Source of the DNA: Cryomorphaceae bacterium
Lineage (GTDB): Bacteria; Bacteroidota; Bacteroidia; Flavobacteriales; ECT2AJA-044
Length of the DNA: 64,000 nucleotides
Direction of reading: 5' to 3'
Assembly: GCA_017798125.1 (NCBI GenBank)
Contig: CP059070.1
Coordinates: 1-64,000, forward strand
This document shows positions 41,873-49,349 of the stretch, one piece after another. A program made the translations under genes and the position numbers. Position 1 is the stretch's first letter, and every line of letters starts with the position of its first letter. The notes under the pieces were generated by a model. It did no database searches and had not been told where the DNA came from. It was given only the letters and a program-made list of their open reading frames with translations.

Positions 41873-42604
41873 ATGGAAGCAACAACCACGACGAAATATA
41901 CTTTACACACAGCTGATTCAAGAGGAAAAGCCAATCACGGATGGCTCAACAGTCACCACACCTTTAGCTTTGCCAATTACTACAATCCCGAGCGCATGCA
42001 CTTCGGTGTGCTGCGGGTCTTGAATGATGACGAAGTTCAACCCGGAATGGGATTCGGAACGCATCCGCACAACGACATGGAAATTATTTCCATCCCTCTA
42101 GAAGGCGATTTGCGCCATCGCGACAGCATGGGAACAGACGGGATCATCAAGCAGGGAGATATTCAAGTGATGAGTGCCGGCACCGGTATTCAGCACAGCG
42201 AGATGAATGCTAACCGAGACCAATTGGTGAAGTTCCTGCAGATTTGGATTTTCCCGAGAGAAAAAGGTGTAGCACCCAGATATGACCAGGTGACAATGGA
42301 CCCATCGGCCCGTGAGGGCCAATTCCAACAAGTCCTTAGTCCCAATGCTGAAGACGAGGGCGTTTGGATTCATCAGGACGCGTGGTTCCACCTCGGCACC
42401 TTTGATGCGGGAGCGGAAACGGCGTATCGAGTTAAAAAAGAGGGCAACGGCATCTATGCCTTTATCATCAATGGATCAGCGAGTATCGACGGTCAAGAAT
42501 TAGGTCATCGAGACGGCCTGGGTATTGAAGGAGCCGAAGAAATTGCCGTAACTTCGCACACTGAGGGTACAGAAGTGTTATTGATGGAAGTACCAATGCA
42601 ATAA
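41873..42604 (+). CDS. Pirin family protein (cupin)
   Basis: A 243-residue bicupin. The metal site motifs are in the N-terminal cupin: GFGTHPHNDMEIISIPLEG, LRHRDSMG and GTGIQHSEMN, giving the usual three His and one Glu. Some bacterial pirins (YhhW-like) have quercetin 2,3-dioxygenase activity; the physiological role is uncertain. Its stop overlaps the start of the nitroreductase gene by 1 base (TAATG), implying coupled expression of two possible redox or detoxification proteins. It lies 77 bases downstream of the Crp-like regulator. Confidence 0.93.
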   Translation: MEATTTTKYTLHTADSRGKANHGWLNSHHTFSFANYYNPERMHFGVLRVLNDDEVQPGMGFGTHPHNDMEIISIPLEGDLRHRDSMGTDGIIKQGDIQVMSAGTGIQHSEMNANRDQLVKFLQIWIFPREKGVAPRYDQVTMDPSAREGQFQQVLSPNAEDEGVWIHQDAWFHLGTFDAGAETAYRVKKEGNGIYAFIINGSASIDGQELGHRDGLGIEGAEEIAVTSHTEGTEVLLMEVPMQ

Positions 42605-43209
42605 TGATGGAAGTTTTGACGGTAAATACCGATGAAATAAAGAGAGCGCAGACCGAAACAGAAGTTACGGAAGTACTGCGCAAACGGTGGAGTGGTCGCG
42701 CTTATTCAGGCGAGGCCCTTACCGAAGAGGATGTTTTGACCTTGATCGAGGCGGCTCATTGGGCGCCGAGCTCAATGAATGAACAACCTTGGAAATACTA
42801 TTATGCGATCAAAGGAACGCCTGAATTTGAGGAAATGTGGGCCCTACTTATGGATGGGAACAAGCCTTGGGTGAAGGATGCCGGTGCCCTAGTACTGTGC
42901 ACGGCCAGAAGAACCTTTGAGCGTAACGGACTGCCGAACAGGCACTACATGCACGATGCAGGAGCTGCGAACGCCCAGTTTACGATTCAGGCCACTGAAA
43001 TGGATCTGAACGTACACATGTTGGGGGGTTATCACCATGGCGAAACCGTAGAGCGGTTTGGTCTTGATGAAAACGAAGAGCCTGTATGCTTTTTGGCTGT
43101 AGGAGCCCGTGGTGATGTGAATGCTTTGGAAGAGCCGTTTAAGGGTCGCGAGTTAGCGGCACGAAAACGCAAACCATTAAATGAAATCGCCCAACGGAAA
43201 GTCTTCTAA
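42604..43209 (+). CDS. Nitroreductase family protein
   Basis: A 201-residue FMN-dependent oxidoreductase. The FMN-binding arginine region RWSGRAYSGEALTEEDVLTL is at about residues 28-47, followed by AAHWAPSSMNEQPWKYYY and HDAGAANAQFTIQATEM, which are typical. Substrates (nitro compounds, quinones, other) are not defined. It starts on the last base of the pirin stop and ends before a rho-independent terminator at 43234-43264. A second ATG 3 bases later is an alternative start. Confidence 0.92.
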   Translation: MMEVLTVNTDEIKRAQTETEVTEVLRKRWSGRAYSGEALTEEDVLTLIEAAHWAPSSMNEQPWKYYYAIKGTPEFEEMWALLMDGNKPWVKDAGALVLCTARRTFERNGLPNRHYMHDAGAANAQFTIQATEMDLNVHMLGGYHHGETVERFGLDENEEPVCFLAVGARGDVNALEEPFKGRELAARKRKPLNEIAQRKVF

Positions 43210-43233
43210 TCAGAAATCAATTTTCAATTCGAT

Positions 43234-43264
43234 AAGAGCCTCCTTCCGGGGGCTCTTTTTTTTA
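43234..43264 (+). terminator. Rho-independent terminator after pirin-nitroreductase
   Basis: A 10-bp stem (AAGAGCCTCC / GGGGGCTCTT, one T-G wobble) with loop TTCC, followed by a T-run. It lies 25 bases after the nitroreductase stop and 10 bases before lysA, isolating the two units. Confidence 0.85.
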
Positions 43265-43273
43265 TCTCAACCT

Positions 43274-44491
43274 ATGGATTCAACTTTAAGAACTCAACTC
43301 CTCGAAGCTGTGGAACAGCATGGCTCTCCCATCTATGTCTACGACGCGGACCGAATGAAGGCCAACTACGATCGATTCGTCAATGCCTTTGACGTACCCA
43401 AGCTTGGTATCTACTACGCCTGCAAAGCGCTGACCAATCTGAGCATATTGAAACTCTTTAAGTCCTTCGGAGCCGGGCTAGATTGTGTTTCACTAAACGA
43501 AGTTCGGCTCGGCCTTCATGCCGGATTTGCTCCGGAGGACATACTCTTTACCCCCAACAACATTGGTGAAGTCGAATACGAAGAAGCGATTCGGCTCGGG
43601 GTACGATTGAATGTGGACAATCTGAATATGCTCGAATACATCGGCATTCATCATCCAGGATTACCCTTGTGCATTCGAATCAATCCGCACATGATGGCCG
43701 GGGGAAATCAAAAAATCTCGGTGGGACATATCGACTCTAAGTTTGGTATCAGCATTCATCAAATGCCCCATGTCGAACGTCTCGTTAACAGCCTTGATAT
43801 TCATGTGGAGGGGATTCACGTGCACACGGGATCAGACATTTTGGATGCAGACGTTTTCATTCGCGCGGCGGAAATCCTCTTTGGCGTAGTCGAAAAGTTC
43901 GAATCAGTGGAATACATAGATTTCGGCTCTGGCTTTAAGGTGGCCTATCAACCAGGAGGTTTGGCCACGGATATTGAATCTTTTGGGGCTCAATTTTCTC
44001 AGGCCTTTAACGCTTTTTGTGAGCGGGCTGGAAGAAGTTATACCCTAAAGTTTGAACCAGGCAAGTTCTTCGTCAGCGATGCGGGGTATTTTTTGGTTCA
44101 GTCGAACGTAGTCAAGCAAACGACGAGTTGCGTATTTGTCGGTGTAGATTCCGGGTTCAATCACTTGCAACGTCCTATGTTCTATGATGCTTATCACCAT
44201 ATTGAAAACCTGAGCAGGCCCGACGGACCTCAAAAGGTATATACGGTTGTGGGCTACATCTGCGAATCAGATACCTTCGGTACAGATCGCCGCATTTCGG
44301 AGGTGCAAAAAGGAGATATTCTTGTCATGCACAATGCTGGTGCTTATTGCTACTCTATGGCCTCTAATTACAACAGTCGCAATCGCCCTGCTGAAGTACT
44401 GATTGCCCATGGCGACCTGCATTTAATTCGATCTCGCGAAACGTTTGAGGATTTGATACGTTACCAAAAGGTGCCTGAATTTATGCGGTAA
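43274..44491 (+). CDS. lysA: Diaminopimelate decarboxylase
   Basis: A 405-residue fold-type III PLP enzyme making L-lysine from meso-diaminopimelate. The PLP lysine is in IYYACKALTNLSILKLF (about residue 48), the glycine-rich phosphate site is IDFGSGFKVAYQ, and the substrate-side cysteine lies in VGYICESDTFGTDR. C-terminal AYCYSMASNYNSRNRPAEVL is typical. The usual CESGD motif reads CESDT here, so one glycine is missing relative to common forms, without obvious damage. The start MDSTLRTQLL (43274) follows directly after the terminator; upstream codons would lie inside it. Confidence 0.94.
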   Translation: MDSTLRTQLLEAVEQHGSPIYVYDADRMKANYDRFVNAFDVPKLGIYYACKALTNLSILKLFKSFGAGLDCVSLNEVRLGLHAGFAPEDILFTPNNIGEVEYEEAIRLGVRLNVDNLNMLEYIGIHHPGLPLCIRINPHMMAGGNQKISVGHIDSKFGISIHQMPHVERLVNSLDIHVEGIHVHTGSDILDADVFIRAAEILFGVVEKFESVEYIDFGSGFKVAYQPGGLATDIESFGAQFSQAFNAFCERAGRSYTLKFEPGKFFVSDAGYFLVQSNVVKQTTSCVFVGVDSGFNHLQRPMFYDAYHHIENLSRPDGPQKVYTVVGYICESDTFGTDRRISEVQKGDILVMHNAGAYCYSMASNYNSRNRPAEVLIAHGDLHLIRSRETFEDLIRYQKVPEFMR

Positions 44492-44543
44492 GTCATGGCC
44501 TCCAGAACTCGATTGATTATCTTGCCGCGCTTGAACAACTACT

Positions 44544-45629
44544 ATGCAATTGAACAAAGTCACCTTCCCGCGAACTCAAGACGCGGAATTTGTCAAAACG
44601 CTTCGCGCCCGAGTCAACTCGTACTTTAAGGAGAACAATATTTCGAGATACGCGAACGGTCATATGGTCTTTAAGACCATTTTCATGATCTTGCTGTACG
44701 CTGTACCTTATTTTTTATTGGTTTTTGGCCTCGCGGATACATGGTGGGAACAACTCATCCTCTGGAGCTTCATGGGACTGGGGATGGCCGGTATTGGATT
44801 AAGTGTCATGCATGATGCGAATCACGGTGCGTATTCGAGAAAAGCGGCCATCAACAATATCCTTGGCCACACGATCAATGTTCTGGGTGGCTTTGACACC
44901 AATTGGAAATTGCAGCACAATGTGCTACACCACAGCTACACGAACGTTCACGGGATGGACCAAGACATCAAATCCGTACCCATTTTGCGCTTTACCCCGC
45001 ACGATCGAAGAGCTTGGTATCACCGTTTTCAATTCCTGTATGCTTGGTTCTTCTACTCCCTGATGACCCTGTATTGGATGACTGCTAAGGACTTTGTCCA
45101 ACTCATTGGATTCAAGCGTCAAAACTTAGCTGATGTTCGTCAAAAATTTGGCCGACTGATGTCCAAAATGATTACGTGGAAGGCCATCTACTATGTGTAC
45201 ATCATGGTTATTCCAATGATTGTGGTTCCAGGGGCATGGTATTGGGTACTGATTGGATTTGTGGTCATGCACTTGATCGCAGGAAGCATTCTGAGTGCTA
45301 TTTTCCAACCGGCGCACGTCATGCCGGATACAGATTTTCCAGTTCCCGCTGAAGACGGAAACATGGAAAACAACTGGGCCATTCATCAGCTATTGACTAC
45401 GACCAACTTTGCGCCAAAAAGCCGAATTTTCAGTTGGTTTGTCGGTGGATTGAATTTCCAGATTGAACACCATTTGTTCCCGAATATCTGTCACGTTCAC
45501 TACAAGAAGATTTCCAAAATCGTGCGTGAAACAGCACAGGAGTACGGTCTTCCTTATTACTCGCAGCCTAACTTTGCAATGGCCTTGGTGGAGCACACCC
45601 GATTCCTCAAAAAACTCGGAAAATCGTAG
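44544..45629 (+). CDS. Membrane fatty-acid desaturase (acyl-CoA/acyl-lipid, COG3239 type)
   Basis: A 361-residue di-iron membrane desaturase with three histidine boxes: HDANHGAYS (about residue 90), HNVLHHSYTNVHG (about 128) and FQIEHHLFPNI (about 310), plus four hydrophobic segments. The QIEHHLFP third box is typical of the linoleoyl-CoA/front-end desaturase group; regiochemistry cannot be read from sequence. Membrane unsaturation for cold adaptation is likely. The gene ends ...FLKKLGKS with an A6 run (45609-45614) and overlaps the following reductase frame. A single extra A in that run would fuse both proteins. Confidence 0.93.
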   Translation: MQLNKVTFPRTQDAEFVKTLRARVNSYFKENNISRYANGHMVFKTIFMILLYAVPYFLLVFGLADTWWEQLILWSFMGLGMAGIGLSVMHDANHGAYSRKAAINNILGHTINVLGGFDTNWKLQHNVLHHSYTNVHGMDQDIKSVPILRFTPHDRRAWYHRFQFLYAWFFYSLMTLYWMTAKDFVQLIGFKRQNLADVRQKFGRLMSKMITWKAIYYVYIMVIPMIVVPGAWYWVLIGFVVMHLIAGSILSAIFQPAHVMPDTDFPVPAEDGNMENNWAIHQLLTTTNFAPKSRIFSWFVGGLNFQIEHHLFPNICHVHYKKISKIVRETAQEYGLPYYSQPNFAMALVEHTRFLKKLGKS

Positions 45630-46705
45630 ACGTAGCGATCATTGGAGCAGGTCCTGCGGGCTGTGCAGCTGCACTGGCCTTGAAGGATTCAGGGCTAGAA
45701 GTCGCACTTATCGACAGGTCCGAATTCCCAAGAGACAAAGTCTGCGGAGACGCCATTCCGGCCAAATCATTTCAATACGTCAACGACTTAGTTCCTTCAA
45801 GTTCTGGGGTATTCTCCGAGGTCACTCACCAGAAAGTACTTGAAAGCTACGCCCTATACTGGAAGGGGCGTCAGATTTGGAATAAGAAGTTCTTCTTTCC
45901 CATGGTCAACATCGCGAGGAAGGACTTTGATAACTATCTCCTTGAGTCTGTAAAAAAGCACACTCAAACGGGTATTCATTTAGGAGTTAAAGTGAACTCC
46001 ATAAGCCGAGAAGAAGACGGTCTCGGAATCTCAAATAATGATCAAGAATCAATACTTAGTGCAAAAATTGTTGCATTCGCGAATGGTTCTACGTCCAGAT
46101 TATTTGAGTCAACCACGCAAAAGAAAATCGAACTTGAAGGATATGGTTCTGCTGTAAGACAGTACTTCAAGAATGTTAGACTGGATCAAAAAAAGAACCA
46201 CATCTTCCTTCCCTCCAAGCAAAAAGTTCCTGGATATTTTTGGGTATTCCCTTTGGGAAACAATGTCTTCAACGTCGGATATGGCGGCTGGCCAAAGAAG
46301 CCGATGTCCTTCAAGAAAGAGTTTCAACGGATCCTTGCTGAGGACTCTTCCATTGGCCAGTACTTCGAACATGCAGAACCTCTAGACTCCGTTCGTGGAC
46401 ATAAGATCCCATTTCATTCAAATGTCTCGGACCTTGTTGGAGAACGATGCCTTGTTTTAGGAGATGCAGCTGGCTTTGTAGACCCTATGGACGGTCATGG
46501 AATTGACAATGCACTCTTAAGTGGAATGCTCGCCGCGGAGTCGATATCCGCTAGCCTTAAAGGCAATGAATTCGATCAAGGGGAATTAGATCGGTATATG
46601 TACCTTGTGGAAAGTCAAATCTATCCCAAATTGAATAGGAACCTAAGTACGCTGAAGCGGATATACCCATTCGTTTCAGGACTTCAAAGATTAAGATTGA
46701 TCTAA
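45623..46705 (+). CDS. FAD-dependent geranylgeranyl-reductase-family oxidoreductase lacking a canonical start codon
   Basis: About 360 residues of an FAD oxidoreductase. The Rossmann motif VDVAIIGAGPAGCAAALALK begins at 45626, followed by FPRDKVCGDAIP and the second FAD motif GDAAGFVDPMDGHGIDNALL. Members reduce isoprenoid or other unsaturated chains. No ATG, GTG or TTG occurs in frame between the upstream stop (TAA 45569-45571) and the FAD motif. Candidates are ATC 45623 (chosen: it gives the usual N-terminus and overlaps the desaturase TAG) or ATT 45602. The first conventional codon, TTG 45680, removes the FAD-binding glycines. Alternatives are frameshift fusion with the desaturase at an A6 run, a sequencing error, or a decayed start. 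The 5'-middle part looks AT-richer than its neighbours. It is followed after 2 bases by the endonuclease I gene. Confidence 0.72.
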   Translation: MVDVAIIGAGPAGCAAALALKDSGLEVALIDRSEFPRDKVCGDAIPAKSFQYVNDLVPSSSGVFSEVTHQKVLESYALYWKGRQIWNKKFFFPMVNIARKDFDNYLLESVKKHTQTGIHLGVKVNSISREEDGLGISNNDQESILSAKIVAFANGSTSRLFESTTQKKIELEGYGSAVRQYFKNVRLDQKKNHIFLPSKQKVPGYFWVFPLGNNVFNVGYGGWPKKPMSFKKEFQRILAEDSSIGQYFEHAEPLDSVRGHKIPFHSNVSDLVGERCLVLGDAAGFVDPMDGHGIDNALLSGMLAAESISASLKGNEFDQGELDRYMYLVESQIYPKLNRNLSTLKRIYPFVSGLQRLRLI

Positions 46706-46707
46706 CT

Positions 46708-47769
46708 ATGCGTAAAGGCCTACTTTTTATTGGCATTTTGATTGCCTGTGGAGCCTCAGCTCAAGTCTCACCATACTACCAGAGCGCTCTTGGTCTTGGC
46801 GATGACTCCTTAAAAGCGGAACTGCACAACATCATTGACGGGCACACAACCTATCCCTATTCCAGTTCGAGTACCGATGTCTGGGATATGCTAAAAGAAA
46901 CAGACAAGGATCCCAACAATGCGGATAATGTTATTCTACTCTACTCGGGGCGGTCTGTTGATGGAGATCAAGAGTATAACAATGGCGTCGGCTGGAACCG
47001 CGAACACGTATGGGCAAAATCTAGAGGGAATTTCGGCAATAGCCAAGGTCCTGGAACCGACGCCCATCATTTGCGGCCCTGTGATATCAGCGTAAACAGT
47101 ACCCGAAACAATCGAAATTTTGACGACTGCGTGAGCTGTGTAGACGTTATTGACGAAGGTCAGAACACAGGAAGCCGATACGACAATGGCGTTTGGACTT
47201 TTGAGCCCAGAGACGCCGTAAAAGGCGATGTCGCCCGGATGATTTTTTACATGGCTGTTCGCTATGAAGGAGATGGTTCTGAGCCAGACCTTGAACTCAC
47301 TGATGCTTTGCAAGCTCAAGGCTCTCAGCAGCCACTTCATGCCGTATTGAGCACTTTGCTCGAATGGCATCGATCGGATACGGTGGATGCATTTGAAGCG
47401 AACCGCAACGAGGTCATCTTCGGGTTTCAAGGCAATCGAAATCCCTTTATCGACTATCCAGAATTAGCGGAGCATCTCTGGGGCCTATTGCAGGGAACGG
47501 CTTGGACCGGACCCAGTACTATTGGTTTGGAGGATACGCGGGCTATCGAGCTAAAGGTTTATCCGAACCCTACGAGTCGTCGGATCCAATGGGACGAAAA
47601 AGTCGACAAGGCTGAACTGTTTGACCTTCAGGGACGATTGGTGGCCTCGAAAAGAAAAGCTGAGGGTATTTCATTGGAATCCTCTTCACTTGGTGCGGGC
47701 ACCTACCTTTTGGTGCTCCATCGTGCCGCAGGCACTCCTTCCCTTCATCGTATTTATTTCCAGCCTTAA
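46708..47769 (+). CDS. Secreted endonuclease I with T9SS sorting domain
   Basis: A 353-residue secreted nuclease. The signal peptide (residues 1-19) ends GASAQ. Residues about 25-265 form the endonuclease I (EndA/NucM-like His-Me finger) domain with VGWNREHVWAKSRGNFGNSQ and GTDAHHLRPCDISVNSTRNN, which hold the catalytic His and metal-binding residues. The C-terminal ~75 residues (LKVYPNPTSRRIQW...GAGTYLLVLHR) are a T9SS type A sorting domain, so it is exported to the surface or medium to degrade DNA, probably for nutrients. One copy of the 17-bp repeat (47719-47735) lies inside the sorting-domain region and encodes HRAAGT. Confidence 0.94.
   Translation: MRKGLLFIGILIACGASAQVSPYYQSALGLGDDSLKAELHNIIDGHTTYPYSSSSTDVWDMLKETDKDPNNADNVILLYSGRSVDGDQEYNNGVGWNREHVWAKSRGNFGNSQGPGTDAHHLRPCDISVNSTRNNRNFDDCVSCVDVIDEGQNTGSRYDNGVWTFEPRDAVKGDVARMIFYMAVRYEGDGSEPDLELTDALQAQGSQQPLHAVLSTLLEWHRSDTVDAFEANRNEVIFGFQGNRNPFIDYPELAEHLWGLLQGTAWTGPSTIGLEDTRAIELKVYPNPTSRRIQWDEKVDKAELFDLQGRLVASKRKAEGISLESSSLGAGTYLLVLHRAAGTPSLHRIYFQP
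47719..47735 (-). repeat. Dispersed 17-bp palindromic repeat, copy 5
   Basis: CATCGTGCCGCAGGCAC on the plus strand, identical to copy 4 (GCA loop). It lies inside the sorting domain of the endonuclease gene. Confidence 0.75.
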
Positions 47770-47770
47770 A

Positions 47771-48757
47771 ATGCACATCCTTATCGTGCATACATCCGTG
47801 ATTCCCGTTTTCTACTATGGAGGAACGGAACGCGATATTTGGTATCAAGGGAAATTGTCCGTTGAACTGGGACACCGCGTGACCTACTTGGTGGGAGCTG
47901 GATCGACTTGTGATTTTGCTGACGTACTCGAATTGGACCGTGAACGCCCCATTGCCGATCAAATTCCTGAAGATGTTGATGTGGTACACTTCCACTACAA
48001 TGAACCCGAGGCTTCAAGCATCGGCAAACCGTACATTATTACCATGCACGGAAATTGGGGAAAAGCAGATCCCATTGACCCCAACACCGTATTTATTTCG
48101 AAAAATCACGCCTGGAGGCACGGTGGTGAGGCCTATGTATACAATGGTATGGATTGGCGGGAATACGGGGATCCGAAAATAGAACAGGATCGGGAGTACT
48201 TCCATTTTTTGGGAAAGGCGGCGTGGCGGATTAAAAACCTGAAGGGAGCCATAGATGTTACGGAGCAAGTCAGGGCACCTTTGCACGTTCTGGGCGGAGT
48301 GCGATTCAATTTCAGCATGGGCATTCGATGGACCTGGACACCCCGAGTACGTTTTCACGGTATGGTTGGCGGAGAAGAGAAATACGAGCGCATCGGGAAA
48401 TCCAAGGGACTTGTGTTCCCCGTACTTTGGCCCGAACCTATGGGGTTAGCTGTAATCGAGTCTATGTATTTTGGCTGTCCCGTATTTGCGACTCCCTACG
48501 GAGCGCTACCCGAGTTGATTCCGAGCTTTGCTGGATATCTCACAAATGAATCGAGCAGTATGGCGGAGGCGTTGAAGCGAGCCGATGATTATGATCGTCA
48601 AGCCATACATGAATATGCCTTGAACAACTTCAACGCACTCAAAATGACCGAGGGTTATCTTGCCCTCTTTGAGCACGTCATGACCGGGGCTCAAGTGCAT
48701 CCGAAACCACTTAAAATGCGTGAAACGATGCCGAAAAAGCCTCTTTCCTGGCTTTAA
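47771..48757 (+). CDS. Glycosyltransferase (GT4-like)
   Basis: A 328-residue GT-B glycosyltransferase. The start MHILIVHTSVIPVFYYGGTE (47771) is a standard GT4 opening; the frame is open further upstream only within the endonuclease gene. The donor domain has FHGMVGGEEKYERIGKSKGL and a GT4-like E-x7-E region PVLWPEPMGLAVIESMYFGCPV. It lies 1 base after the endonuclease stop. The acceptor is unknown; it could act on a surface glycan, for instance the carbohydrate-modified lipopolysaccharide to which T9SS cargo is attached in some species (speculative). Confidence 0.9.
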   Translation: MHILIVHTSVIPVFYYGGTERDIWYQGKLSVELGHRVTYLVGAGSTCDFADVLELDRERPIADQIPEDVDVVHFHYNEPEASSIGKPYIITMHGNWGKADPIDPNTVFISKNHAWRHGGEAYVYNGMDWREYGDPKIEQDREYFHFLGKAAWRIKNLKGAIDVTEQVRAPLHVLGGVRFNFSMGIRWTWTPRVRFHGMVGGEEKYERIGKSKGLVFPVLWPEPMGLAVIESMYFGCPVFATPYGALPELIPSFAGYLTNESSSMAEALKRADDYDRQAIHEYALNNFNALKMTEGYLALFEHVMTGAQVHPKPLKMRETMPKKPLSWL

Positions 48758-48801
48758 CACTCCGCCTAAACCCTTGTTTTTCTGGTGTTTATAGGACATG
48801 A

Positions 48802-48872
48802 CACATATGTGCAGGTCTTTGAAACAAGAGTTCATCTCTATTGGTGACAATCTGGACATCTTTGTTTCAAAG
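48802..48872 (+). promoter_or_regulatory. Inverted-repeat leader before the small secreted protein
   Basis: A perfect 10-bp palindrome CACATATGTG (48802-48811) is followed by an 11-bp perfect inverted repeat: CTTTGAAACAA (48817-48827) and TTGTTTCAAAG (48862-48872), 34 bases apart. The last arm ends 9 bases before ATG 48882. It could be an operator pair or an mRNA leader structure controlling the small secreted protein. Confidence 0.45.
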
Positions 48873-48881
48873 CTCAACATC

Positions 48882-49235
48882 ATGAAAACACTTTTTTCCC
48901 TTTTGGCTTTGATGTCCTTTGGACTTTTAGCCGCTCAGAATTCAACCGTCCTTCCCGAATTTATCGTGTGTACGGATGGGCAAAACATTCACATTCATGT
49001 TGAAAATGCAGAAGTCCAGTGGGTGAACTGTGATACAGGCGAAGAGATTGCAGAGGCAACTCAAGCCGAATTCAGTACTGGGACAAATGGATACTTCTCT
49101 GCCATCGTGACCATCAATGGTCGAGCGTACCAGTCAGTATGCTACGAAGTAAACGGATGGCCTGAAGAAGCGCCTGTTCATTTGCCCGCTCAGTCAGAAT
49201 CTCTGACCGACCAAACAACGGGATCTCTGCAATAA
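48882..49235 (+). CDS. Small secreted protein with a single Ig/SprB-like module
   Basis: A 117-residue protein with a signal peptide (residues 1-20, ending LLAAQ). The mature part holds one module (VQWVNCDTGEEIAEATQAEF...NGYFSAIVTING...CYEV) resembling the single-repeat unit of large Bacteroidota adhesins (W.DC...I.GAT...A...G.Y.V.VT...C). No T9SS sorting domain follows, so it may remain periplasmic or leave by another route. Start 48882 (MKTLFSLLAL) is chosen for the signal peptide. The leader contains a long inverted repeat and a terminator follows at 49316. Function unknown. Confidence 0.75.
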   Translation: MKTLFSLLALMSFGLLAAQNSTVLPEFIVCTDGQNIHIHVENAEVQWVNCDTGEEIAEATQAEFSTGTNGYFSAIVTINGRAYQSVCYEVNGWPEEAPVHLPAQSESLTDQTTGSLQ

Positions 49236-49315
49236 GAAACAGGCTCCAACGCAACATACTACCGAAGATGGTCCTAGGTTAAGGTAGACAAAGTAGAAAT
49301 TCGTGTCCATCTTCT

Positions 49316-49349
49316 ATAAGCCCAGCCCTGTGCTGGGCTTATGCTTTTT
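49316..49349 (+). terminator. Strong rho-independent terminator
   Basis: A perfect 11-bp stem (ATAAGCCCAGC / GCTGGGCTTAT) with loop CCTGT, then a T-run on the plus strand. It terminates the small secreted-protein transcript; the TAA stop of the convergent hybrid-regulator gene (49339-49341) lies inside the stem. Confidence 0.9.

Noticed and set aside
42173..42187. GTGCCGGCACCGG, resembling the repeat palindrome
   Set aside because: No 3-base loop or GATG extension; it encodes the conserved SAGTGIQ motif of pirin.
45600..45630. Programmed -1 frameshift as the definite explanation for the desaturase/reductase overlap
   Set aside because: The run reads CTC AAA AAA CTC, which is not a classical X XXY YYZ site in the zero frame, and no downstream pseudoknot is evident; kept only as one option.
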